In this document: positions 1-7,263 of the stretch, in pieces
Layout: each line of letters starts with the position of its first letter
Numbering within the stretch: position 1 is the first letter of the stretch
NCBI GenBank assembly: GCA_903822205.1
Contig: CAIJOK010000087.1
Location: 1-53,717 of the forward strand
Reading direction: 5' to 3'
Source of the DNA: an uncultured beta proteobacterium
GTDB taxonomy: Bacteria > Pseudomonadota > Gammaproteobacteria > Burkholderiales > Burkholderiaceae_C
DNA: 53,717 nucleotides
Translations under genes and position numbers: made by a program
The notes under the pieces: generated by a model
The model's database searches: none
What the model saw: the letters and a program-made list of their open reading frames with translations, nothing else
What the model was told of the DNA's origin: nothing

Positions 1-629
1 GTTGCCAGTGCGCCCAGAGCGCGGTGGTTTTTGTACAAAGGCAGCAGGCGCTTGAGTTTTTCCATGCGTTCCAAGTGCTTGTCCACATGCGCCAGGGTCA
101 ATTGGCTTTTACATTCCACGGCAACCAGCACACCGTCATTCACCACCAGCAGGTCGATTTCAAGGCCCTCGCCATTGCGTTTGGATGCCACGTTTGAAAA
201 GAATTCGTGAACCTCCAGGCCTTGCTCTTGAAACAGGCGCACCACGGCTGGTGCAACCATGTGCTCTACAAATTCACCCAGCCAATTACCCAACTCGCCC
301 AGTTGTTTGCTCAGAACGGCAGAGCGTTCCTTCATCACGCGTTCAGTCTCGGCCAAATGCTCTTTCATCTGGCGTTCGGTTTCTGCCAAATGCTCTTTCG
401 TCTGGCGTTCGGTCTCCCTCATCTGGCGTTCGGTCTCCCTCATCTGGCGATCGGTCTCGGCTGAACGCTCTTTCATTTGGCGTTCGGTCTCCCTCATCTG
501 GCGGTCAGTCTCGGCCATGCGCTCTTTCATCAAGCGATGGTCTTCCTTGGACTGTTGGGCATTTTCTTGAAACATGCGCCAGACATCTTCAAATGTCGGG
601 GCAGGGGTGGCAAACTGGATGGGTGGCAT
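1..629 (-). CDS. DUF3782-like coiled-coil protein with PD-(D/E)XK nuclease-type domain (3' end outside window)
   Basis: Reading frame open from ATG at 629 off the left edge, at least 209 codons. An AGGA Shine-Dalgarno lies 8 nt before the ATG. Residues about 33-103 are a charged helix built of repeated 7- and 11-residue units (RQMRETE, RQMKERSAETD), a near-certain coiled coil. Residues about 105-175 follow the pattern of DUF3782-type proteins: a hydrophobic helix, a GLEVHEFF segment, then GEGLEID with acidic residues E157/D159, and VAVECKS with E172 and K174. That spacing (E-x-D, strand, E-x-K) is the PD-(D/E)XK nuclease-fold signature. In the family these are uncharacterised proteins, often multicopy. 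Nuclease activity is inferred from the motif only, and the C-terminus is not visible. Confidence 0.8.
   Translation of the reverse strand, partial: MPPIQFATPAPTFEDVWRMFQENAQQSKEDHRLMKERMAETDRQMRETERQMKERSAETDRQMRETERQMRETERQTKEHLAETERQMKEHLAETERVMKERSAVLSKQLGELGNWLGEFVEHMVAPAVVRLFQEQGLEVHEFFSNVASKRNGEGLEIDLLVVNDGVLVAVECKSQLTLAHVDKHLERMEKLKRLLPLYKNHRALGALA
346..531 (-). repeat. In-gene 21/33-nt repeats encoding the coiled coil
   Basis: Within the coiled-coil gene, a 21-nt unit (GCGTTCGGTCTCCCTCATCT on the plus strand, plus one base) recurs several times. It is interleaved with 33-nt units containing GGCCAAATGCTCTTTCATCT or close variants. Each unit keeps the frame and adds 7 or 11 residues, so copy-number change would lengthen the coiled coil without breaking the protein. 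Confidence 0.75.
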
Positions 630-864
630 GGTGTTGATCCTGAAAGGAAATTGATTCTCATTTTAGTGAATAGCCCACATAAAGCGTCAGCGCAAGACTT
701 GAACCCCAGCGGCATTGGCAAGCGATTGCTCTGCTGCGCTGCTGCCCATGGTGAATGTGCCTGATGGGATGACTCAGGGCAGTCTTTGAACACATGGCCC
801 ACTTCCGTCATTTCGCTCATGGCTTTGTTTCGCCATTGATCTCTGTTGGTTTCTTTCAAGCATG

Positions 865-2436
865 TCACTTGCCTTTACCTTTACCCTCATCTTTACCCTC
901 ATCTTTACCCTCACCTTTGCCCTGATTCGCAGCAGACCGGTACAGCGTCCAGCCGGCCCCCTGATAAAACACCGTCCAGCCTGGCACTTTGGGCGTTGGG
1001 CTGGTTTGTTTGCTTGCAGGCATCACCAGCCAGCCCCCCGGGGATGCGCCTGCTTGGGTCAGCGTTTGCAGGGGTTGCAGGGAACGGGCCGCTGCTGCAT
1101 CAAAATCTGCGCCCTCAAACAGCTCACGCTGCCAGCCGTCACCCGCCTGCCGTCGCAGCATGGGCCAGTCAGCCATAACGACCAGGGGCCGCGTGGTTTG
1201 GGCATAAAACGGCAGGTCATATGGATACGCACCCATTACGTACACCGTGTCGTCAGGACGGGCAGCGCAGGCCAATGCCCGGGCCACATCCTGGGCGCGG
1301 CCAGAGCGCGTCACATCGCCAACCAGCGTCACCAAAATGACAGCCAGGCACAGATTAAACCCGCACACCCCCCCAAACACCCTGCCGGCATGACTGCGCC
1401 GTGCCATCAGTCTGTCCCAGCCCAATGCCGCCAACAGTGCCAGTGGCGGCAAGACCGGCAGGATGTAGCCGATCAATTTGGAGTGGGGAATCGAGAAAAA
1501 GACCCCAATGACCAGCACCCAAGCCCAGCATAAGCGCCACCAGGCTGTGCTCATCACCAAAGACCGGGTCAGTGTCAGGGCCGTGACCCTGCGCACCTGA
1601 CCCAGCGCCAAAAACACCCACGGAAACAACAACACGGCCAGTGCCAGAGCATAAAACCACCAGGGCTGGGGGTTGTTATAGACCGCTGCGGTGTAACGGT
1701 GAAACTGCTGCCCCACAAACATGTAGTTCAAAAAATCAGGATAGGTGTGCTGCGCCAACACAAACCACGGCAGGGCGACAAGCCCCCATAAGGCCAGGCC
1801 GCTGATCCACGGCAACTGCATGAGTTTTTTGACCTGACCCATCCAGATCAACCAAACCAGAATCACCCCGCCGGGCAAGACCACCCCAATCAGCCCCTTG
1901 CTCAGCATGCCCAAGGCACAAGCCACAAAACCCATCCGCGCCAGCCACAGCGACGGTTTGGGGCTGGCCATCAGGGCTGTGGCAAAGCACCAGATGGCAA
2001 CGCTGATCCAGGCGGCCACCAGCATATCGTGATTGACATACTGCCCCCCCACCCAAAACCCCAGGCCCGTGCCCAACATGATGGCCGCACGGCGTGCCAC
2101 CACGTCAGTGCTGATGGCACGGGCCGCCAGATACAAGGCCACTAGCATCAGCCCCGCGTGCAAAGCCGGCACCAGGCGCAAAGCCCAGGCATGAACCCCA
2201 AAGGCCCACAGGCTGATGGCTTCTAGCCAATACAGGTAGGGGGGCTTGTGAAAGAACGGGATGCCGTTCAAGCGGGGAGTCAGCCAGTCACCGCTCACCA
2301 GCATCCACCGGCCAATCTCGCCATAGCGGCCTTCATCGGGCACGGCCAGCGGCCGCAGCGCAGCCAGCACCAACAGCACCAGCCACAGCGCGGCCAGGGT
2401 GAGCCAGGATTTTTGAGGGGCGGTCAGGGGTTTCAT
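865..2436 (-). CDS. ArnT-like glycosyltransferase, GT39/PMT superfamily
   Basis: 523-residue polytopic membrane protein of the GT-C fold. These enzymes use polyprenyl-phosphate sugars to glycosylate lipid or protein acceptors on the periplasmic side. The first transmembrane helix (about 10-30) is followed by the loop motif PDEGRYGEI (33-41), with the acidic pair expected at the active site, then HKPPYLYW (63-70). Both are hallmarks of the ArnT/YfhO-type group. Many further hydrophobic helices follow. The start ATG lies 17 nt after the stop of the upstream deacetylase gene, so the two are probably cotranscribed. The C-terminus ends in a GKGEGKDE-type repeat encoded by a 12-bp tandem repeat. 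Donor and acceptor cannot be told from sequence. Lipid A or another envelope glycan is a guess. Confidence 0.85.
   Translation of the reverse strand: MKPLTAPQKSWLTLAALWLVLLVLAALRPLAVPDEGRYGEIGRWMLVSGDWLTPRLNGIPFFHKPPYLYWLEAISLWAFGVHAWALRLVPALHAGLMLVALYLAARAISTDVVARRAAIMLGTGLGFWVGGQYVNHDMLVAAWISVAIWCFATALMASPKPSLWLARMGFVACALGMLSKGLIGVVLPGGVILVWLIWMGQVKKLMQLPWISGLALWGLVALPWFVLAQHTYPDFLNYMFVGQQFHRYTAAVYNNPQPWWFYALALAVLLFPWVFLALGQVRRVTALTLTRSLVMSTAWWRLCWAWVLVIGVFFSIPHSKLIGYILPVLPPLALLAALGWDRLMARRSHAGRVFGGVCGFNLCLAVILVTLVGDVTRSGRAQDVARALACAARPDDTVYVMGAYPYDLPFYAQTTRPLVVMADWPMLRRQAGDGWQRELFEGADFDAAAARSLQPLQTLTQAGASPGGWLVMPASKQTSPTPKVPGWTVFYQGAGWTLYRSAANQGKGEGKDEGKDEGKGKGK
873..923 (-). repeat. 12-bp tandem repeat coding the GT39 C-terminal tail
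   Basis: About four copies of a TTTACCCTCATC-type unit (plus strand) encode the repeated Lys-Asp-Glu-Gly tail of the glycosyltransferase. The period is a multiple of three, so slippage stays in frame. Confidence 0.85.
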
Positions 2437-2453
2437 AGGATGTCATCTTCCGG

Positions 2454-3326
2454 TCATGGGGGGGGGTGGGGAGGTGATGCGTGAGCCATACCGTGGTGTG
2501 GCCCTCGTGCCAGCTCAGCGCTGGCACATTGCAAGTCGGCCAAAAACTGGATGCCGCCCAGATAGACAAACTCTTGCCACCGTGCCACACCCAAAGCGTC
2601 CCCTGGCTCTGCGGCCTGGGCCGGATGGCACATGATGATCCCACCGTTTGGAATCTGGGCCAGCCATTGCACCATCAAAGTTCCAAAGCGACTCGCGCCC
2701 CCCGCAAAGTCATACACCCCCAGCAGGCTGGTCACGCCTGTCAATTGGGCATGGTGCGCTATTCTGATCAGCGCATCAGCCCCCATCAAGGCGATCAAAC
2801 GGGCCTTGGGATAGGCTGCGCCACGCGGGGGGCGCGAAATACGCAAATAGGGCCGGCAAGGCAGACCGGCGTAGCGGTGGGTCAAGACCTCAACCAGCGC
2901 TGACCGGATGCCCGAAAACTGTTGCACATGCTGGTGACCATCCACATAATCTGGCGGCCTGTGCCAGTGCCGCTCAAACAAGTCAAGTTGCTTGTCGATC
3001 ACTGCGCGTGAACGCGACACATCAAAACCGCCCAGCACCGCCCTGCACATGGCGGCCTCCAGGGACATGCCGTGCCCAGATGACTGGGCGCAACTGCTGG
3101 TCCAGTCTAGGTGCAAGCCCACGTCGATTCGGTCACATACGGGCCGCAGCAAAGAGGCATCCTGCGCCCAGCGCGGTGACAACACCATCACGCTGGCCGC
3201 GCTGATGCGCCCCTGGGCCGCCAGCGCAGCGATGCCCAAAGACACGCTGGCGTTGATGGCAAAGTCGTCAGCGCAAATGATGATGCGCTTAGGGGGCGGC
3301 GTGGCGTGAGGATGTCTATGCGTCAT
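2454..3326 (-). CDS. hpnK: ChbG/HpnK (YdjC) family carbohydrate deacetylase
   Basis: 290-residue protein of the YdjC/ChbG family, metal-dependent deacetylases of acetylated sugars. The HpnK branch is associated with hopanoid or lipid biosynthesis. The metal-binding and catalytic motifs are in order: CADDFAIN with D20/D21, GLHLDWT with H72 and D74, and VDGHQHVQQF with H131 and H133. The N-terminal HRHPHATPPPKR stretch is weakly conserved in character, so the true start could be a few codons later. The gene runs directly into the GT39 gene (17-nt gap). A deacetylase next to an ArnT-like transferase suggests joint modification of an envelope glycolipid. The symbol is a family-level guess, since no other hopanoid genes are visible here. 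Confidence 0.8.
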   Translation of the reverse strand: MTHRHPHATPPPKRIIICADDFAINASVSLGIAALAAQGRISAASVMVLSPRWAQDASLLRPVCDRIDVGLHLDWTSSCAQSSGHGMSLEAAMCRAVLGGFDVSRSRAVIDKQLDLFERHWHRPPDYVDGHQHVQQFSGIRSALVEVLTHRYAGLPCRPYLRISRPPRGAAYPKARLIALMGADALIRIAHHAQLTGVTSLLGVYDFAGGASRFGTLMVQWLAQIPNGGIIMCHPAQAAEPGDALGVARWQEFVYLGGIQFLADLQCASAELARGPHHGMAHASPPHPPP

Positions 3327-3470
3327 GATGCAAACTGTACAGGGGTTTGCATCGCCTTGACCTGCCGAGCAGCATACAAAAAGTTATCAACACAATACGA
3401 AAGGCAAAAAGAGCGCCTGATGCTTGTCAAGAGTGCATATGGTGCTATCATTTTCATCTATGATCATGTC
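3232..3470. repeat. Direct repeat copy A: hpnK 5' end and leader
   Basis: This segment (first ~95 bp of the deacetylase gene plus ~145 bp upstream) is closely matched by 5420-5618 in the same orientation. Copy A carries an extra ~46 bp around 3329-3372 that is absent from copy B. Shared blocks include AAGACACGCTGGCGTTGA, CATACAAAAAGTTATCAAC and GCTATCATTT. The two copies bracket the TPR gene. Confidence 0.9.
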
Positions 3471-3471
3471 G
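3422..3471 (+). repeat. AT-rich dispersed intergenic element, member 1
   Basis: GCTTGTCAAGAGTGCATATG followed by GTGCTATCATTTTCATCTATGATCATG. It matches member 2 (5574-5637) almost throughout because both lie inside the duplicated leader. It is the only member not pointing at a nearby gene start; plus-strand reading runs into the 3' end of the TPR gene. Confidence 0.75.
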
Positions 3472-3563
3472 CGACCATCCTCGGCGGCATAAACCAGGAA
3501 TTGACCCTTGCCGGGTGGTGAGGGATTGGGATTGTCTGCTGCAAATAGCGCCCCGTGGCCCGA

Positions 3564-5291
3564 TCAATCACCCTGGAGAGATTCAAATTCAAATAACAAT
3601 CTGCTCAGATTTTCTTTAGCGTCGTGGTTGCCGGCCGCTGATGCCAGCGCTTTCTGTGTCAATAGCAAACTGCGGTATTCGGTGCGGTGAAACTGTTCAC
3701 GCTCCATCAGCCCGTCCAATAAATGGTGTGCTTCTTTGAGCTTACCTTTGCGAGCATGACAGCGTGCCAGTCCACATCGCGCAAAAAGATAGTCCGGAGC
3801 CAACTCATAAGCCCGACGGTAAAGGGCAGCAACCTCTTCAACAGAGTGCCCAAGTCCCTCTTTGATCGCGGCCAGATTGGATAGGGCAAGTGGATCGTCA
3901 GGGTACATTTTGAATAATGTCTGCGCCAGTATCAGCGCTTTTTGATATTGGTGATGTTCGACGGCTTGGAGGACTTGCTCGTGGATGGCTGCACCTTCAG
4001 GTGATAAATGACAGGGGCGTGGCTCATCTGTAATGCACACATCGTATGACCGAATGGTCTGCAATTTGCCAGATAGCCAAATCTGAACAGGATCAGATCG
4101 TTTTTTCAATCCTTGCTCAGTGAACCAATGCAAGGTATCCATCCGGACCTTGTCCGGCCCGTTGGAGTGTGTCAGTAAGGTTTCCAGGCCTGCTGTTGCC
4201 GCAGGGTCGGATCGCTTGGCGCGTTGCTTGAGAACGGACAACGCAAGAAAACGTGTTGTGGCATCGCCCAAATCGACAGCACGGACAAGATAATCCACGT
4301 GGGCATCACAGCTTGCAATTTCAGCCTCACAGCTTGCATTCCATTGAGACTCTGTGGATATTTTGTTTTTGTCAATAAATTTTGTTAATTGTTTTATCCA
4401 TGGCTCAGGAAACCACATGTAACTGCTGCCGGGTAATTCTGACCCCGGTTCTTTCAAACTGACAAATGTTTTTCGAAAACTATCGGCAGCATCATGCCAG
4501 TACGATGCATTTTTTGAACTTTGCCAAGCCCGTTGAACCGCTTTTTCGTCACCCAAAAAGCGTAATGCTGTAATTTGTGCCATAGCGTCTTCAACGCGGC
4601 GTGGTCGGGTATGTTGCAATGGGGCGGCAAAACCCATGCAGCGATCCAGGCCGTCCACCCAGCACCGCCAGCGCACGGCGCTTTCTAGGGCAAACAGGTT
4701 GTCTGGATAAGCCCGCCAATTGGCTTCAATGACATCGCGTGCCTGCACCAGGTCACCGGATATGAACAGCGCAAGGGCCAAATTGTTGCGTGCCGACGGG
4801 TGATCAACGTTTTTCAGCACTGCTATTGCAGCCGCTGAATTGCCATCAGCAAGGTGCATTCGTGAAAGATCAATCGCTTCAGCCTGCTCCAGACTCATTG
4901 TGCCAAGCTCAGAGTCGAATGATTGGGGAATTTTTAAGTCGTCTTGCTCGTTTTCTATCGCAGACAGACGTTGAAGAGCACAGGCACAGATGGCTGAATA
5001 GCCTGCAGAGAGGGAACTTTCGGACAAGGCCCTCAGTGCCACGCCGCTGCGGGGTGCGGCTCGATGCCATTCGTACGCACGGGCTGTGGCAAAAACAGGA
5101 TGACCGCCGCTATCTTCTATGTCCCAGGCCAATTTGAGCAAGGGTTTGAAGTCGGGATATGACTTGCGCAATGCGTCAAGACGCTTTCGGGCCTGCACCG
5201 TGTCACCACCATCGATCAAGCGGCGCACCGCATCGATCTGTGCTGAGTTGGGTGCAGTGATGTGTTTTTGGCGTTGATTCGACTTGGACAT
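3564..5291 (-). CDS. TPR-repeat protein, function unknown
   Basis: 575 residues from ATG at 5291 (MSKSNQRQ). The frame stays open upstream to a TTG at 5420, but that part lies in a duplicated deacetylase fragment and is not convincing; neither start has a clear Shine-Dalgarno. The protein has no signal peptide or membrane segment. It is helical throughout, with recurring TPR-like A/W-L-A-G-Y-F patterns. The clearest lie near the C-terminus (PLALSNLAAIKEGLG, then LYRRAYELAPDYLFARCGLARC), ending in a helix-rich tail. Such solenoids mediate protein-protein contacts; no catalytic motif is visible. Base composition looks less GC-rich than neighbouring genes, and the gene sits between 200-240 bp direct repeats, which suggests insertion or duplication. 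Confidence 0.75.
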   Translation of the reverse strand: MSKSNQRQKHITAPNSAQIDAVRRLIDGGDTVQARKRLDALRKSYPDFKPLLKLAWDIEDSGGHPVFATARAYEWHRAAPRSGVALRALSESSLSAGYSAICACALQRLSAIENEQDDLKIPQSFDSELGTMSLEQAEAIDLSRMHLADGNSAAAIAVLKNVDHPSARNNLALALFISGDLVQARDVIEANWRAYPDNLFALESAVRWRCWVDGLDRCMGFAAPLQHTRPRRVEDAMAQITALRFLGDEKAVQRAWQSSKNASYWHDAADSFRKTFVSLKEPGSELPGSSYMWFPEPWIKQLTKFIDKNKISTESQWNASCEAEIASCDAHVDYLVRAVDLGDATTRFLALSVLKQRAKRSDPAATAGLETLLTHSNGPDKVRMDTLHWFTEQGLKKRSDPVQIWLSGKLQTIRSYDVCITDEPRPCHLSPEGAAIHEQVLQAVEHHQYQKALILAQTLFKMYPDDPLALSNLAAIKEGLGHSVEEVAALYRRAYELAPDYLFARCGLARCHARKGKLKEAHHLLDGLMEREQFHRTEYRSLLLTQKALASAAGNHDAKENLSRLLFEFESLQGD

Positions 5292-5419
5292 TGGATGATG
5301 GGTTGATTTTGGCTTGACTTGAATTTGGCCACTGCATTGAATTATCACGTAGCAGATCAACCTAAATGCATCAGTTACCTCGTAGTCTGCCCGAGCTGCA
5401 CGGACAAATTGAGCGGTCA

Positions 5420-5522
5420 ATGCTTAAAGACACGCTGGCGTTGACGGCAAAGTCATCAGCGCACAAGATGATGCGTTTGAGAGGGCGTGGGTGAGTTTGT
5501 GGGGTGAGGAGGTCTATGCATC
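5420..5522 (-). pseudogene. Broken N-terminal fragment of a ChbG/HpnK deacetylase
   Basis: The minus strand encodes LKRIILCADDFAVNASVSLS, nearly identical to residues 13-32 of the intact deacetylase at 2454-3326. The only nearby ATG (5522-5520) is in a different frame from this segment, so a frameshift separates start and body. After the SVSLS block homology ends and the frame soon stops. It is a remnant of a duplicated gene, not a functional enzyme. Confidence 0.85.
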
Positions 5523-5618
5523 ATCATACAAAAAGTTATCAACATAATACGAAAGGCACAAAAAGTGCCTAACGCTTATCAATCGTGCATACAGCGCTAT
5601 CATTTCCATCTATTATCA
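5420..5618. repeat. Direct repeat copy B: hpnK 5' end and leader
   Basis: Second copy of the segment at 3232-3470, same orientation, lacking ~46 bp of copy A. It contains the deacetylase remnant and an AT-rich element. With copy A it forms direct repeats around the TPR gene. Confidence 0.9.
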
Positions 5619-5637
5619 TGTATGTAATTTATTTTGT
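5574..5637 (+). repeat. AT-rich dispersed intergenic element, member 2
   Basis: Reads GCTTATCAATCGTGCATACA then GCGCTATCATTTCCATCTAT and TATCATGTATGTAATTTATT. I used it as the reference copy for the family. It points toward the DUF3108 gene, ending about 110 bp before the chosen ATG. Confidence 0.85.
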
Positions 5638-5747
5638 ATAATGATTGTATTCGTGCTGTCTTGTCATGTCGGGTGATGCCCGCTGTGCTCATCCGATCGA
5701 CGAGACCCAACCTGTTTTCATCGTTGTTTTCATCCTTCTTTGCCCCT

Positions 5748-6923
5748 ATGACACTTCAACCTCGACTGATTTTGATCGCACTGGTGCTTGCAGCGCACCT
5801 GTCACTGTTGCAGGCCTTGTCTGCGGCATTGCCACTTGCATCACCCGTGGTGCAGTCCCCTGTGGTGATGCGTGTCATCCCATCGGCTATCAACGCTACG
5901 AACGCCACGAACGCCATTAACACCACCCTTGCCACCACGGCCACCTTGTTGCCTGTGCCGGCGGTTTTGACAAAGGCAAAGACCGTGACCGTCCAAGCGA
6001 CAGGCAGTGCCCCCGCACGGCCCAAACCTGTGGTGTCAAAACCAGCATCACCGCCACTTCCACTTGTTGGCAGCCTGAGCGATTTGGCATCCGTGGCCAC
6101 AGGGGAATCGCCTGTGAATGAGATCAACGAGATGAACCAGAACAAGGTTGAAGGGGGCAGCGTCACAGCTTCATCGTCCGCTTTATCGTCTGCTGTACCA
6201 GCCCAGGCATCCACCCAGCCGTTGGCACAGGCAGGGCCTATCGCCCCAACCTCTGCCAGCACACGTTCTGTCGTGGTCAATCCAGACAAAGTGCCCGCCT
6301 CGGTCAAACTGTTGTACCAGATTGAGTCGAGCAAGTTTCCATTGCCCCTGCACGGTGAGCTTTTGTGGATACGGTCGGAGCACAGTTACCAGGCACGCTT
6401 GAGTTTTGGGGCTTTGGGGCAGTCCAGAGTCCAGACCAGCCGAGGCCAGATCGGCGATGAAGGCTTGTTGCCCGATCGCTTTTCTGACAAATACCGCAGC
6501 GAACTGGCCGCGCATTTCAACCGTGAACGCGGCTTGGTGACGTTCAGTGCCAACACGCCTGATGCTGTACTGCCAAACGGCGCACAAGATCGCTTGAGTG
6601 TGCTGGTGCAACTCGCAGCCCTGGTGGCCAGTGCGCCAAACCGGTACGGCCCGGGCACAACCCTGACCCTGCCCACCATTGGCCCGCGCGATGCCGACCT
6701 GTGGGTGTTTGCCTTTGGCGCTGCCGAAACGCTGGACCTGCCGGGTGGCGCACAGCCCGCTATCAAACTGGTTCGCAGCCCGCGCCAAACCTACGATCAA
6801 AAAGTGGAAATCTGGCTCGTCCCCGCGCTGGGCTACCTGCCTGGCCGCATCCGCATCACCGAGTCCAACGGCGACGCTATGGACCAAAAATGGGTGTCCA
6901 GCGAGGCCCCTGTGTCACCCTGA
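5748..6923 (+). CDS. DUF3108 domain-containing protein
   Basis: 391 residues from ATG at 5748 (MTLQPRLILIALVLAAH), which gives an N-terminal hydrophobic signal/anchor segment. The frame is open back to 5634, but the extra 38 residues look non-conserved. A low-complexity stretch rich in Asn-Ala-Thr (NATNATNAINTT) and a Pro/Ala/Ser-rich linker follow. Residues about 190-385 match the DUF3108 pattern: YQIESSKFPLPLHGEL, RVQTSRGQIGDEGLLPDRF, then LPNGAQDRLSVLVQLAAL and EIWLVPALGYLPGRIRI. DUF3108 proteins are envelope-associated beta-rich proteins of unknown function, common in Burkholderiales. No operon partner is visible. The Shine-Dalgarno is weak. Confidence 0.8.
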   Translation: MTLQPRLILIALVLAAHLSLLQALSAALPLASPVVQSPVVMRVIPSAINATNATNAINTTLATTATLLPVPAVLTKAKTVTVQATGSAPARPKPVVSKPASPPLPLVGSLSDLASVATGESPVNEINEMNQNKVEGGSVTASSSALSSAVPAQASTQPLAQAGPIAPTSASTRSVVVNPDKVPASVKLLYQIESSKFPLPLHGELLWIRSEHSYQARLSFGALGQSRVQTSRGQIGDEGLLPDRFSDKYRSELAAHFNRERGLVTFSANTPDAVLPNGAQDRLSVLVQLAALVASAPNRYGPGTTLTLPTIGPRDADLWVFAFGAAETLDLPGGAQPAIKLVRSPRQTYDQKVEIWLVPALGYLPGRIRITESNGDAMDQKWVSSEAPVSP

Positions 6924-7263
6924 AAGCTGATGACAGTAAATTTGTTACCTAAAAAATTTAATAAAGTCGGCTACTATGCTTACCAGCAAAGCATAGTGCG
7001 CTATGAATATAGATTTTATTAGGTAGGTATTTTATTTTGCGAAATGACCTGGCCTTACGATCAGGATATGGCCCTTGACACGACATTCTTGCGACATGCT
7101 TGCGACATGCTTGTATCTGACACGCCGATCTGATCACCACTGGGTTTGCGTCATAGCCATGTCACATTTTGGCTGGGTGACGGGATGCCACCCTTATTTC
7201 AACTTCGGTTAGCATCTTCACGGCCTTCTTTTACCTCATTGATACAGACACTCTTAACACACC
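6924..7263. other. Intergenic region upstream of ccmF
   Basis: A 340-bp spacer with no convincing gene. It holds AT-rich element member 3 near its left end; the rest is unstructured to the eye. No ccmE-like coding sequence is present, although that gene often precedes ccmF. Confidence 0.6.
6978..7038 (+). repeat. AT-rich dispersed intergenic element, member 3
   Basis: Reads GCTTACCAGCAAAGCATAGT then GCGCTATGAATATAGATTTT and ATTAGGTAGGTATTTTATTT. It aligns with member 2 across its length (GCTTA-CA, GCATA, GCGCTAT, ATTTTAT, GTA, TTTATTTTG). It is oriented toward ccmF, ~225 bp upstream of its ATG. Confidence 0.8.

Noticed and set aside
346-531. Regular repeats resembling a CRISPR array
   Set aside because: Units are 21 and 33 nt, in frame, without unique spacers, and encode a coiled coil. 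No cas genes in the window.
530-868. 112-codon minus-strand frame starting GTG at 868 and overlapping the GT39 stop
   Set aside because: It runs out of frame through the start of the coiled-coil gene, which has its own ribosome-binding site. Its composition (Cys, Ser, Pro scattered) is not protein-like.
5292-5420. Extension of the TPR protein to the TTG at 5420
   Set aside because: The TTG lies within the duplicated deacetylase fragment, has no Shine-Dalgarno, and the extra residues do not resemble TPR sequence.
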